DNA of 64,000 nucleotides, from the NCBI GenBank assembly GCA_008692225.1, contig VICG01000005.1, positions 620,001-684,000 of the forward strand, in the 5' to 3' direction. This document shows, piece after piece, positions 37,145 to 50,151 of the stretch (within the stretch, counting starts at the first letter, position 1; every line of letters begins with the position of its first letter). The stretch is from Monilinia fructicola. Its lineage: Eukaryota; Ascomycota; Leotiomycetes; Helotiales; Sclerotiniaceae. Position numbers and translations under genes: made by a program. Under the pieces are notes generated by a model. That model was not told where the DNA came from, made no database searches, and saw only the letters and a program-made list of their open reading frames with translations.

Positions 37145-38344
37145 ATGCTCCCCACGCCTATTCAGACCACAAGCAGCGCCGTTAAGCGCCCTCGAGGAGG
37201 CAGTGGATCGAGCGGACGCAATCGCCCTGGAACTAGAGCTCGTCTTGAGAGTCGTTTCGGATTCAACGATACCTCCACAGGATCCACTCGCCAAAAAACC
37301 CTATCTTCCAACGAATTTCCACCGTTGAGTTTTGGTCTACAAGATGGCTATGTTTTTGACACGGCACCAACTGCGAGCGATGTAGGAGGAGGAATGATGG
37401 TAACAGGGATTCTAGCCAGACCTGCGGATGTTGGTGCTAGCCCCAGCACTGCAGCGACAAGAGATGGAATAGATATGGGAATGGCCATGGCCCGGCTTTC
37501 TTTCACGCAGCCAAGTATGGGCACACGATCAACCTCCGACGGCGTTGCAACTTCTGTTAATGCTTTCATGGGTGGTCGACGAGGTGAGATTTCACCGGAT
37601 GAACCGCAGATTCCTTCGTACTTGGAAGCGCGCCAATTTTCTCGAAGAGGAAACCTTCTCCCAGCTCGCCCTTCTACAAGTGGTGCTTCTGCCCGCACCA
37701 GCAACACAACTACTCCTCCCAACAACAATTCGTCACCCAATCCATTCTCCATGAATGCCGCTGCAGGAACCTCCCTCACCCATAGAAGTGCGGGGTACGA
37801 GATCAGTAAGAGCTTTGATCGCCTACGAACTCAGGGTTCACACCTCGGTCTAGCAATTTCTCCTTGCTTTCCAAAGTGTAAAGAGGATTTGGTAAAACAT
37901 AGAGAGGAAAGAAAGAATGACGCCAAAGACGCGATGAACAAGCGAATCAGAGAGAAAGAGGAAATTATGCGATTGAAGAGCATGGAGGGATGTGAAGGTG
38001 CTCTGGTTAAGATCAAACCCGCATTTGGTGGAAAGGTGTTTCGCGACGGATTGTCTGGCGTGTTTGCCCAGAAAACCATTTGGGGCCACCCAACTTTGGA
38101 CGCCAAATTACCTGAGATCGTAGAATGGCCAACCTTGTCGGAGGTCAAGCAAGCTGGAAGTCAGAAGATGGGACTGCCAATTCCTAAATACAAGGCTAAA
38201 AAGGGTATGGCAGCTGAGAAGTTTGAATATTTTGCAGGGGATAGGTTCGGATTTGCAGCAGGTGATAAGAGAGCCGCAATTAACGAGGAAGAAGTAAAAC
38301 AACACGGAGAGATGAAGAATCTGTTCGAAGAGATTGACGGATGA
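37145..38344 (+). CDS. conserved-looking protein of unknown function
   Basis: Not recognised. Single exon of 399 residues; 37145 is the first in-frame ATG (the open frame continues upstream without one). The first 250 residues are Ser/Thr/Asn/Gly-rich and probably disordered, with patches RARLESRFGFND and SSNEFPPLSFGLQDGYVFD. From about residue 255 composition becomes more ordered: YEISKSFDRLRTQGSHLGLA, a charged helix HREERKNDAKDAMNKRIREK, then VFAQKTIWGHPTLDAKLPEI and VEWPTLSEVKQAGSQKMGLP. No signal peptide or membrane segment. Codon-like composition and an acidic C-terminus (EEVKQHGEMKNLFEEIDG) support a real gene. Confidence 0.75.
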   Translation: MLPTPIQTTSSAVKRPRGGSGSSGRNRPGTRARLESRFGFNDTSTGSTRQKTLSSNEFPPLSFGLQDGYVFDTAPTASDVGGGMMVTGILARPADVGASPSTAATRDGIDMGMAMARLSFTQPSMGTRSTSDGVATSVNAFMGGRRGEISPDEPQIPSYLEARQFSRRGNLLPARPSTSGASARTSNTTTPPNNNSSPNPFSMNAAAGTSLTHRSAGYEISKSFDRLRTQGSHLGLAISPCFPKCKEDLVKHREERKNDAKDAMNKRIREKEEIMRLKSMEGCEGALVKIKPAFGGKVFRDGLSGVFAQKTIWGHPTLDAKLPEIVEWPTLSEVKQAGSQKMGLPIPKYKAKKGMAAEKFEYFAGDRFGFAAGDKRAAINEEEVKQHGEMKNLFEEIDG

Positions 38345-41300
38345 TGGGGACCTGGTGGTGATATGTTTGTCTCGACATAACCCGCTAGATCAGGAAAATT
38401 GCATTGGTATTGCAGCATAGCGTAGGCGTTGCGAAAAAGCATTATGAGAATGAAAAGCGTTATAGCACGATCAGAATAGCAGTATAGCGAACGTTTAAGC
38501 GCTATAGCGAGAGGCCGGGGAATAATGGATTTGTTTTCTTTTTTCTTTGCAATTTACGTTTCTTTTCATGAAGGCGGCAGACAGCTCAAGCTTCGTGTAT
38601 CTCTGAGAAAGGATATGGCTAAGGGTAAACTCTTTCAACTTCTTGTCTCTTTAGCGGGAGGATACATACTATTTGTGAGTATAAATTGTGGTGGAGGAAC
38701 TCAGAATAGGTGACCTGTATCAGACCAAAAGAGAGAGATCCGGTTAGCATGCAGATAAGAATGATGAGAACATATTGAGATCAATCCCTTGAAGATAAAG
38801 AGTTTCTGATGAAGAAGACAATGCATCTCAGTTTGTGAGTTCTATCCTGATAATGTAGACGAGAGATGGAGATCTAGTCTGAGTTGATATATAAATTGAA
38901 GTCGTCCATCCCGTATCGTCGAGACCAGATATCCCTTGTCTGGAGTATCAATCCAAATCTGCAAGCTAAGAACATAGCAGCATACAATACAGACTTATAG
39001 AAAAGACTCATTGGTACACAGATTGACAGCAAACTAAAGCCATTGACAAATGTATCCTCAACAGAGAAGACCAGGAGGAGAGGAAGTCACAAGAACCAAT
39101 CGGAAGAATACAAGTAGAATATTCTAAATTGTGCACAGACCATTTCGCTAGGTGCATTTGATTAGTCATCATACAGGTGTAACAACATCGAAGAGCCAAG
39201 TCCCTACTTCTCTTACCATTTCTCATTTGAAGCAGACTTCTATTGAATGTATAACATGAAATTTTATGTATTCTTTATTCGTTTTTCTCTATCACTAATA
39301 TGTTTACTTGAGACACGTATATACTCAATGCAGCTCCTAGCAGGAGATACTCGTTTGAGCTTAGAGTACAACTAAACCTAGGTACCTAGGTAAACAAAAT
39401 CCTATATGATAATCCCCTATACTCGAGTATCTCTTTTCAAGATACCACTCAATCAACCCAAGGTAAAGCCCGAGTAGTCGAGTGTCCCTTGCAATCTAGA
39501 ATTCCTCTTTGACTTCCATTTTGATCCCGCCTCAGCTTCCACCGTTCCTCCTCCCTCACCAGCTCGACCCCTCGTCCATTCTCATCCCCAACTTCACTAG
39601 CACAGTGATTTGCTCGTTCCTTTGTATTTCTACAATCACTCTCGGATAACTTCGCTCGCTCGTCTGCGCTCTTGTGATCTATATTCTGTTCATTTCCTTT
39701 TGTTGCTGGGAGCATGCTCAATGTGACATTGGTCTCTCAATCCATCATCTGTCATAGATCATAATGATTTATGATAATTTTCTTCTTTCATACTGCACTT
39801 TTCGTTTTGCGTGTCTGCTAGTGAGTATATATTAGAAGACGTGTCGAATTGAACGGGTTGTTGAGGAAAGGAGATCGTGACGTCCTGATAGAATCAGCAG
39901 GCACCAACCATCTACGTATCTATAGAGTTTGAATTTATTAAACAGGATATTACCACGCTATATATATAGTGAAATAGAGAAGAATATCTACTATCATTTG
40001 GAATTAAAACTTCGATCTGATTTGTAATTCAATATCTTGAGCCATTCCGTAGATTTGAACTGGCCTGGGCAGATATCTCCAATGAGACTATGTTCAACGT
40101 CAAGTCGAATATCTCCAAGGTTATTCCTGCAAACACATAATGATTGGGGCCAGCGAATAGGTTTCCGATTTAATTGATGCTAGACTAGAAAGTGCGGACA
40201 ATAATAAAGCACATGAAATCTCATAAAAGCAACTCGACCACAGAAAACATACATCAAGCCAGTTACTATCCAACCCAATACGAGGAGTATATGAGCAAAT
40301 ATCTTCACACTGAAATTGGTTCCCTAGTATTGTAGCTCCATGATGGGTAGAAAAAAAGCCCAAAAAGCCCAAAAAGCCCTTGCGAAAGTTTTACTTGAAA
40401 GTTCCAAGATCCCCGGGCCTTAAGGAATACCTTGAGAAGTTTGATAGCCTACGAAGGTATTTGAATCATGCCTCCCTTGACCCTGTAGGATATTTACCTC
40501 AGTAAAAACATGCCCAGCCCATGACCTTGTTACCTGCAGCTGGCTTAAATCCAACAGGGCAGAGAAGACATTGATTGGGGTCAATAGGACCATGGTTATA
40601 AGAAGGTTATAAGTTGAGATTACTTGATGTCTATTATTACCTGGTACTATATGTAGGTAGAGCACGGACCAGCCTGCCAGCAGCTGTTTGTGTATCCATG
40701 GATATTGTAGATGGATCTTAGTAGAGAGGTTGTGGTGGTGTGTTGTTCTTTGTACTTCACTTTGCACAGAGTAAAGGTACTGATTCTCTTCTTGCTTGTG
40801 AATAGCTCATTCTCAGTTCTAATGGCATCAGAGATTGAATGGTTCAAGTAGCAACAAATCAAAGCAGACAATATAAGCCATGGATGTTTATAGTCATACC
40901 AAGATTGATTCGGCAAGATAGCCTGCCGCTTTATATGCTTCTGAGTATGCAAGCCTTATCGATATTACCGATAAGGAATAATAAGCAAGGGAATCACGGA
41001 TAACAAAGCAAATATTCATTGCTCTACAGCTAGCTGATGGCTTGACTGTACAAGACTTTGAAGAAGAGAAAGTAATACAGGTTATCAACAACAATTCAAC
41101 TTCATTCCTATCAAGTATCTATCTCTCTTCTTTCCAACTGTGTGATAAATTGTCATCCCAGATTTGTATTCATCAAGCTCCAGACTTACAGTTTCGATTT
41201 ATTGATTCTTCCCTTCCTATTCTTAGCAGGAGAGATCCATATCCCAACAAAAATATCCAAGCAAATATCACACGCGTCCACACACAACCAAGCAAATATG

Positions 41301-43560
41301 TATGGAGTCGCAGCTGGAAGTTCTTTGAGGAGAAAAGGAGAGATGTATTCCATGGGGAATGTACGTGAATAATTTCTCATAATTTCTCTCAGAGCTTTCT
41401 GTTTCATATCTTCAACCGTGTATTTCTTGATGGATTAAAGTAATTCATCAATTGTCAAAGTTTGACTGCACCTTCTGATGATTGATAAGATCGGGAATAC
41501 AAATGAACACAAATGGACACAAAGAGAAGATGGGGGCGCAATGCAACCAAATCTTCATAGATCTCATCCACGTGATAGAGATTTGGATTGAATATGAGTA
41601 AGAAGACAATACATTGGAGTGGCAGGATCAGCGGTGAGAGAAGGCAGCAGGAAATGAATCAGCCAGACAGAGTTCCTGCATTTGAAGTAACTTGCAGTAA
41701 GAGAATTTTCTCAACCCATCGACTTGATGGTTATTCTTCGGACTCTCATTAGATAAGTGCATTTTGCATTGAGAAACTGAAGGTTTAACACAACTTTGTG
41801 CCATTGAGAGAAAAGAAACAGTCATTGAATCTGCCATCCGTTCGTTGACCAATCAATCAAGGAAAAGATTAAAATAAAGCGTCATTCCTATATATGTTAG
41901 ATTGAGATTGGGTTGTTAGGAGACTTCTCATTTATGAATGATGAACCGACAGAACCCAATATTATGTCAAGAAGTTCTGAATGTTCTTCTTGAACCCAAG
42001 ATTACCAAATCATCTCACCATAAATAAGCCAACCAATACTGCACCGTCTTGTAGTTGGTGATGTATAGTACTCCTGGCATGCATGGTTGATGTGGTTGAT
42101 GTGGTTGATACAGTACTCTCTGTACAGGACTGTAGATGTGATTGACGTCGTTCGTTGCACAATGTATATTGTACAGTAAAGAGCACCAGGTATTCTGCAC
42201 AATCCCAGCCAGATGAAGAAAAGAGGATCCTTTCCTTTATTTTGGTGGAACTGTGGAAAGTCCATCCACAAGAACGAATAATGTTTCGATCCAAAAATAA
42301 TGTCTCTCCTTTTTGTTACCCAATATCGGGTCAAGGCAATTTGAAAGTACGGCAAAGTTCTTTCCAGAAAGGAGTTGGAGGAGAAAAGGTTGAGAGTGAT
42401 GATTGCCTCATGGGAAGGAATCTCCTTTTAAACCTGCCTAGTACGCAATCAATCAATCATCGTTCGCCTTAACTTATAAGTAGAGTGAGGTGTGGATGGC
42501 ATGATTTATCATTACACTCTATTGTGTCAAGCAAGTAAAGTAGAGGAGTGCGGGTATACTAGGTACCTGCCTAGGAGGTAGATACCTATCAAAAGCTGGG
42601 CATAAGTTAGTGACCTCCCTAGGTATACCAAGCACTTACTTGTACACTCGAAACCTCAGCCTTGTGCGGGGTTGCGTTGAAAAAGGAGCGAGGGAGAGAG
42701 TTGGGTGATTAAATCATACTAGGCAGTTAGTTATATATACAGCTATAATACCGCTATAGTACAGCTATAGTTATTATAATTACGCTTATTATAATTACAC
42801 TTATTATAATGACAGTCACAGTTATATTTTGTTTTTGTATGGCCACCAACAAATTCGGTAATTACTAAATTCTTATATATTCCCAGTGGATTTACAAGAT
42901 ATTTATTATTACATGTACAGTACTGTCAAATACCATAAAAGATCAATCAAGCTGGAGGATCTTGTACTACCCGACTGCACCGTACTGTATTTACCGTAAC
43001 CTTACCGTAAACCTTACCGCCCCCATTACCGTCCCCATTACCGTACCCCGTCCCATCCCATCGCATCCCATACGGAGTACATACTTGGGTCTTGCTGCAA
43101 AGAAATCGTCATAAGTAGGGGTGCAATTTCTCATCAAGACCAGGTTTAAGCTGTGGTGACAAGGCGACCAAGTGGAATTTATCGGAAGACAGGGATTTGA
43201 GGGGATTCCCGATGTTCCAATAAGGTCTAAGCACGGTTGAACACTCCGGGCCCCTTAAACACAGTACAGCACATGAATAATCAAAATACATACAGACTAC
43301 AGTATTATAGAGTACGGAGTCAAGCATCAAATATGGATAATAAAATAATAATAACCTTGGAAGCCCTTTCTGCAAGCAAAATCTTTATTAGTGTGGAGTG
43401 AGTGGACCGTCCAGGTTTCTTCCTTTCCTTCTAGAAAGAGAAGTCAAGAAGGATACGGAGTAGATTGTAAATAGAAGGAACGGATTTGATGATTTGATGA
43501 TTTAATGAATTAATTGTTCAATTGTTTAATGATTTAATAAGTATTCAACATTAAATCAAA

Positions 43561-43660
43561 ATCATTATCATAATCATAATCATAATAATCATTACCATTA
43601 TCATTATCATTATCATTATCATAATCATTATCATCATCATCACCATCATCATCAATCATA
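43561..43660. repeat. ATCATT/ATAATC microsatellite
   Basis: About 100 bases of interrupted three- and six-base AT-rich repeats. Confidence 0.9.
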
Positions 43661-43952
43661 TCATCAAAGATCCATTTCTATAAATCTCCCATCATCAAAA
43701 GAAATTCCCCCCTTTCCAAGTTATAATAAGTATTACTTATCAAAGTCATTAATTACATCCATGGATACTACACCACCCAATCTTATTAATTGACCCTTCA
43801 AAACCTCCAAACTTCCATTCGATTATCTAATCGTTCAATCATTAAATCATTCAATCATTCAATCAATGTTTACCTAGTAAATATCATCATATATAATAAT
43901 TTATTATATTTTTGCTTAATTCACTTGGATTTTTTGATCGAGAATATCGCTA

Positions 43953-44010
43953 TCCATTCATTCATCCATTCATCCATTCATCCCTCCATTCATCCCTTCA
44001 TTCATCCATC
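43953..44010. repeat. CATTCATC tetranucleotide-type array
   Basis: Interrupted CATT/CATC units about 300 bases before the PFK-2 start; may lie in its promoter or leader. Confidence 0.88.
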
Positions 44011-44303
44011 AAAAAAGAAAAAAAAAGAAAGAAAAAAGAAGACAAATAAAAGAAAGCCAAGTTACATCATTCGGGGAATAAATAATCGATTTTATCAATT
44101 CCCTGTGCTCCGACCTCACCCGTTCCTTACCTTTTAAACTAAAAAAGAGACCGTTGACAACCTCACAAGATCGTCCTCTTCTCTCCTTTTACAAATTGCC
44201 GCATTTGAATTCTTTCTTCTACTCCTTCTTTACTCAATTGACCTGTTCCTAATCGTTGTGCTTTTTGTTCTTTTGTTTTCAAGTCTGCCAATAATTCGAC
44301 ATC

Positions 44304-45932
44304 ATGACGCGATTCAAGACAAAGTCTAATGGCCTCGGTGTACAGGTTGAGGATACTCAGATCTGTGTGGTAATGGTTGGTCTTCCAGCAAGAGGAAAAT
44401 CTCTCATTGCGCAAAAGGGTATGTATAATAAGTGTCAATCCATTCAGGCTTTTGCAAATCTAATGTATCATTCATTACTTTACAGCTCAACGTTATCTCA
44501 AATGGCTATCGATCGATGCTCAAGTCTTCAATGTCGGTAATTACCGTCGACACGCAACTCCCAATCCCACGGCCGATTTCTTCGATACATCCAATACCGA
44601 GGGCGAGCGGATGCGCAAAGCTGCAGCTGAAGCTGCGGTTAATGATATGATCGATTGGTTCAAGAACAAGGAAGGAATTGTAGCGATCCTTGATGCAACG
44701 AACAGCACAAAGGATCGTCGTAGATGGATCAAAAACCGCTGTGATGCTGAAGGAATTGAGACCCTGTTCGTCGAATCGAAATGTGATGATGAAGATCTGA
44801 TCATGTCAAATATTCTCGAAGTAAAGACGACTTCTCCAGACTATGCGGGTTCAGACCCGGAGAAGGCCGCCCAAGATTTTAGAAATAGGATCAAGAACTA
44901 CGAGAAGGTCTATGAGACAATTGATGACGACGAGAGCGACCTGACCTACCTCAAGATCATGAATGTCGGAAAGCAAGTCATTATCAATAGAATTCAGGAT
45001 TATTTGCAGAGTCGCGTGGTTTATTACCTTATGAATCTGCATATTAAGCCGAGATCTATTTGGTTGTCACGAGTAAGAAACCATTGGATACACGACGTTG
45101 AGTTTGCTAATTTTATGTAGCATGGAGAGTCTATGTACAACCTCGAAGGAAAGATTGGTGGTGATGCCGAGTTATCCCCTCGCGGAGAGATGTATGCCAA
45201 GAAATTACCTGCTCTGGTTCGTGAATCAGTAGGAGTACGTAATTTTTCTATCGAGATCTCGTCGAATCCCATGACTGATTGATATAGGATAATCGTCCCT
45301 TGACTGTTTGGACATCAACCCTGCGCCGCACAATCGCCACGGCTCGTCACCTTCCTAATGATTATAATCAGCTTCAATGGAAAGCCCTTGATGAACTCAA
45401 CTCTGGCGTTTGCGATGGACTTACCTATCAAGATATCAAGGAGCAATATCCAGATGATTTCGAGGCCCGTGATGAGGATAAATACAACTATAGATACCGC
45501 GGTGGAGAATCTTATCGTGATGTGGTCATTCGCTTAGAACCCATTATCATGGAATTGGAACGATCAGAGGATATCTTGATCGTTACCCATCAGGCTGTTC
45601 TTCGGTATGCTTAATTTTCTATACATCATTATAATCTGCTAATCACTTTCAGCTGCATCTACGCTTACTTCATGAAGAAGCCCCAGGACGAATCACCATG
45701 GATGGCCGTACCTCTTCATACCCTCATCAAGCTCACTCCTCGTGCTTATGGTACACAAGAAGTCCGTTACGATGCGCAAATCCCTGCGGTTAGTACTTGG
45801 CGTGGTAAAGGTAGTGTTGCAAAGCATGAGGATCCTGTTCCGGACACTGCAGAAACTGTTGGTAAGTGACTATTTTTTTTTTTTTTTGTTGAACATTCCG
45901 CTTACCCTTCAATAGTGGTAGAGGGCAAATAA
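44304..45932 (+). CDS. bifunctional 6-phosphofructo-2-kinase / fructose-2,6-bisphosphatase
   Basis: Makes and breaks fructose 2,6-bisphosphate, which sets glycolysis against gluconeogenesis in the cytosol. Six exons (44304-44418, 44486-45072, 45121-45234, 45288-45604, 45653-45861, 45916-45932) give 452 residues. The kinase domain has Walker A GLPARGKS and [18 protein letters not shown] and FVESKCDDE. The phosphatase domain has [20 protein letters not shown] with the phospho-accepting His, [25 protein letters not shown] and THQAVLRCIYAY with the second His. Both sites look complete, so both activities are expected; size resembles yeast Fbp26. Intron 2 (45073-45120) falls exactly between Arg and His of the RHG motif and carries an in-frame stop at its end, so retention would give a kinase-only protein. 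A T15 tract lies in intron 5. Confidence 0.96.
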
Positions 45933-46892
45933 ATCTTCGAGAACGACATGCCATTGTTTACTTTTCGTCATACATTCAATCTTTAAAACTGGCTGGCAAT
46001 TTTCATTCCAAATATGATTTTCGCCTTGGCTTTGGATGCATAGCATAGCGATTTGGCGTTCCTTGATTTCAACCTCTCTTTCGACCATCGTGTTACAGTC
46101 AGAGATGCCTTGCACATTGTTTTTATATTCCTAATTTCTTTGACTTTTTGTTTCACGTGCATGTTAGATACGGACTCAGCCGGATGGGTGATATCTGGAG
46201 CATTGAGGGTGGATTTCGATTTGGTGAAAATTTGGGCTTTCTTGTATTATGCCTTTGCATGGATTGGGCGGATACCGATAGGAGGGTCGATGATATGAGG
46301 ATGGATGGGATGGGATGTTGGTACAAGGTTACAATAGGAATTGAGAGAGGGTGCTTGGCCTTTGAGAGGAGAAGATACCAGCTAGAGAGTTTTGGTTGAG
46401 AGCAGAGGAAGAAAGATGATAAAGTATGGCGAAGATCCACATACTTAGGGCCAGCAGGTCTGCGAAGAAAAGAGCGTAAAGCTCGAGTGACAAGTATATT
46501 GCATAGTGGAGGAAGAATCACAAGAATCAAATTCATGGTTACTCTCCACCGTCTACTACTGAAGATTATTTTATGCATCATGCCACGTGACTACGTACTC
46601 TTTACCTGCCTAAATCCAACGTCCGCGCTCACACGGCTCGACTGAACCGGGGAAAGAACCCTCACAGCTCTCTTCCCGATCTTCAAGCTTACGGGACCGA
46701 CGTGAAAACTAGATCTTCCCAACGCTAACAACCGGGCACGCAAGACTCCTATCGCTATCACCAGGAGTACTAGGTAGGTACTACGTATACTACGTATACT
46801 GATAGGTAGCGTGTAGATGGTCCTGCGGCGTCTCGTTAGATATCCATGGATATACATATGGGGTTTTGTTGGCGCATGGGGATGGATTAGAA

Positions 46893-46936
46893 GTGCCGTG
46901 CCGTGCCGTGCCGTGCAGTGTAGTGCAGTGCAGTGC
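46893..46936. repeat. GTGCC/GTGCA pentanucleotide microsatellite
   Basis: Four GTGCC units followed by GTGCA and GTGTA variants. Confidence 0.9.
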
Positions 46937-47396
46937 TCGGGCGAGAACAGCAGCAGAGCAAACTCGAGGGGATTTCATGGTTGCGAGGTATGGTTTGTGA
47001 GTGGGCGGATGGCGTGGTTGCTGTTGCGCGAGGATGGGTTTGGGGATGGGCAATTTGGGGGGAGGGATGGAGATTCTAAGGCTTGGGGGGGGAGATGGAT
47101 GCGGGGAGCTCTTTCTGTGTTGGTGGGGTTGTTGGGGTGCGGAGGGGAAATGTCGATATATGACGTATGGAGTCGGTATCGCGAGTTATCATGTCCACCA
47201 CGTTATTCACGCCACGATCTCGCACGCCCATGTGTATCTGCTGCAGGAGAGCCTGGTTGGGGCTGTGTCGTCCCTGGATCTACGGACGCGTGGCGGGGGC
47301 GGAGATTGGGAGGGAGGGAGGGAGGGGGAGGATGAGGGGATTTGAGATGGCGTGGGGTCGGGGCGCTGGGTGTTTTGGTGGTGGATGGTGGGAGGG

Positions 47397-47424
47397 AGGT
47401 GGAGGTGGAGGTGGAGGTGGAGGT
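47397..47424. repeat. GGAGGT hexanucleotide microsatellite
   Basis: Between four and five GGAGGT units in a G-rich stretch. Confidence 0.88.
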
Positions 47425-48998
47425 ACGGGGAGAGCTCGCTCTACAGTGACCTAACCCCGCTGTGGGCAATGGCAATACTGCACTTTACTGTACAGTCCTG
47501 TACAGCGTGGAGCTCGACAATGATGGTCATTGGAAGAGTGGGGTTTGGTCTGGAGTGGATACGGATACTGATGCTGCATGCTGTATATATGTGAGATGTG
47601 GGCACCTCAAACCGTGGAATATGCGCGTGGATTTCCCCATCACAAGATTTAGATGGATATCTTGGCGGGTGTGTAGTAAGTAAGTACTCGTAGCAGGTTT
47701 TTGGGGAAGGTGGGATTTACTAGTCGCTAGCGCTGGGAAGTGGTGGTTGGCTTGAGGATCAGATGCTGTGGGAATTGGGGGTTCTTCGGGGTCCGGATTG
47801 CCGGCTGGCTATATGTACGCATGCATCTGCTGACCATGGTGCGCTTTCTCGTATTCTGCTGCTGGAGTCTTGTCGAGTTTAAGTGTTGCGTTATACCATG
47901 GTTGCTTGATTCTATGCTGAGATGGATGTCTTTGAATTGTAGAGAATATCTGGCGACAAAATATAGATGGTGGTTAGAATAGTTGTATGCAGTATTGGTA
48001 TCCTTTAGTGTAATTAGTACGCTTAACTCTCCTAAGTAAACTTAAACCTTATTCGAATATCCATGGACCCATGAATATTAATGATCAAAATTGATAAGGT
48101 TATCCTATCCATATACAATCAATATACTAATTAGTATGCGGAGTACAATGCAGCAGGTAGCTAGCTACCTAATATCCAATAGATTAACCAAGGTTGCAGC
48201 GGCTATCAAACAATCAATCCCTCGGACACCGCAGCACACGAAAGAAATTTCCCAGTCCGTCTACACTGCACAATCATCTACTCTACAGCCCATACACATC
48301 ATCCAGAGCCTTCCTCAAAGCTCACAAGAAACGGAGAATCCAGATACGAATCGCCAGCCGGGGTGTGAGTTAAATAGAACCTAGTTTCAAGCGAGCGCTT
48401 ACCAGTCCCGTCGGTGCGCTCCCGCCATCACTCAGAATCTTACATCATCTGCGTGCCCCGTTTGTCTCATGATTTAAGCGCTCGGAACGCTAGATCCTGG
48501 GTGATGTGATCTGAGCCCTACTCTCTGTAGGTGGTTGGGACCTTTTGTGGAGAGGGTTGTGTATCAGGAAACAAACTTGTTGGTGATGTCGTATATGTGA
48601 GGTCTTGCAATTGCTTGGGGCGAAGCAACATCGTACGATGGGCCGAGGTGAACGATTGGTGGGGCGGGGTGGATGGGGGTGAGTGAAGGGATGGGTAGGT
48701 GGGAAGTGCGAGGTATATATATGGGAGGAGGGTTGGAAGGCGTGGGATTGTGGGAGGAGGATAGGCCTGGTCTGTGTACTGTTGGGGATTGCGGCATTGT
48801 TTCATTTATCGTTTCGTCATATGATATATCTTAGTCCCATCTCAGCTTCCTTTATCTATTTGTTCTTTTTGATTGATACCTTTGATTTCTGTTTTTTTAC
48901 AATTGTTTGGATAGGATCTGGAATTTGGATTCGTCTTGTCTTTTGATCCGACGCCAAGGGATTGAGAAAGTTGCTCGAAAGGGAAGGAGGGGCTTATT

Positions 48999-50151
48999 AT
49001 GTATTCTTCCTCGAAATTTTGTACGCTCTCGCTGCTGAGCAGTCTGGTGGGTTGGATAGATGCGTATCCTACAAAATCACATGTTGGTCCTAGTTTACCA
49101 GATGGTAAGTTTATTCTTCTTTGCAGTTTTCTCCTGTGAAACCTAACACCTCACAGACCTCTTCATCGCCCTCTCACCACCCACCCATCAACAACCCCAC
49201 ACTCTCTACACATATACACGCATATCCATCAGCTCCCAGCCACTCTATCCATCCCGCTCCAGCTCCCTGACTGTCCACCCACCCAAATCCTCCAATCCCT
49301 TGACTTCCTCCCCCCTGTCCCTCCCCTTCACCTTAACCTCGACCTGTCCGCACCTCACCCCCGACTGGTCACATCTAACCTCCGACCTCCTAACCAACAT
49401 CCTCCTCCTCTATCCCACAGGCCCCACCTCATCTCCTTATTACACATTTTCCCCGGCCTCCTCATCGTCACCCTCTTCTCACGACATGTACTCCATCTCG
49501 GAAACCGTGACTCTCCCCACCAAAACCCAAGGCGTCGACTTCAGAAGCACCCTCCATCTATCCATCACCCCTATGACCACAGCCGGCATCGTCGGAATAT
49601 CACGAGAAGAATGGAGGAGTTTAATCGCGCTGCTGCATTCCGTAAACGGGATGATGGGACCCGGAAGCCACGGGGCGGGATTCGGACGATTGGAGATTGG
49701 GGGAGACTTTCCTTCCCGGAAAGCGAAACGGAGATCGACGACCGGGAGGAAGGAAACGAAGGTGGAGGGCGCCGAGAGGGGGGAAAGAAAGCTGGGACCC
49801 TCGGACATCATTTTCACATCCTCTGCCGGCGAAGCATCGAGACTTCAAGAAGCAGACGCCGGGTACCCGCACCCCTCGCCCTTCACCCCGGTTATCCCCA
49901 CGTCCAATGGAGAACAAGAAACGCTGTTCGCGTGGAAGGCGACGTGGGTGTATTACGGGGTGGAGATTGATGGGGAGGGAAAAGAGGTGTTAAGAGAATG
50001 CTCGCAGATGCCGTTGGGAACGGAGATTGACTTTGAGAGGGGGAGGGGTACTCATGAGAAAGGAGCGGAGGGGGATGGCGGGGGAAAAGAATTCAAGGAT
50101 ATGGAGAGGGGAGATGCGGAGGGAGAAAAAAGGTGGAAGATTGATTTATAG
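48999..50151 (+). CDS. unrecognised protein with an N-terminal signal sequence
   Basis: Not recognised. Exon 1 (48999-49104) encodes MYSSSKFCTLSLLSSLVGWI then DAYPTKS, a signal-peptide-like start with a likely cut near DAYP. A 52-nt intron (GTAAGT..TCACAG, phase 1) leads to exon 2 (49157-50151), for 366 residues in all. The first third after the signal is Ser/Thr/Pro-rich (SSPYYTFSPASSSSPSSHD). A more ordered part follows: TVTLPTKTQGVDFRSTLHLS, ISREEWRSLIALLHSVNGMM, KLGPSDIIFTSSAGEASRL, LFAWKATWVYYGVEIDGEGK. The C-terminus is strongly charged (EGDGGGKEFKDMERGDAEGE) with no GPI or membrane segment. Secretion or ER lumen is inferred only from the signal. Confidence 0.7.

Larger units (their letters stand above)
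38345..44303. other. 6-kb gene-empty region rich in simple repeats
   Basis: No supported gene. It contains a double CCTAGGTA palindrome (39376-39392), ATTATAATTA-type repeats near 42770-42815, an ACCGTA/CCCAT array near 43000-43070, two TACGGAGTA nonamers near 43070 and 43453, an ATCATT array at 43561-43660 and a CATTCATC array at 43953-44010. It must contain the promoter of the PFK-2 gene. Confidence 0.5.
45933..48998. other. 3.1-kb gene-empty, partly GC-rich region
   Basis: Frames between 46800 and 47450 are open on several frames at once because the DNA is G-rich and low in stops; none has a motif. Repeats: GTGCC/GTGCA array (46893-46936) and GGAGGT hexamers (about 47397-47424). Confidence 0.5.

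Noticed and set aside
46817..47454. Gly/Arg/Trp-rich frames in a GC-rich stretch
   Set aside because: Composition alone explains the lack of stops; frames overlap on both strands and include a microsatellite.
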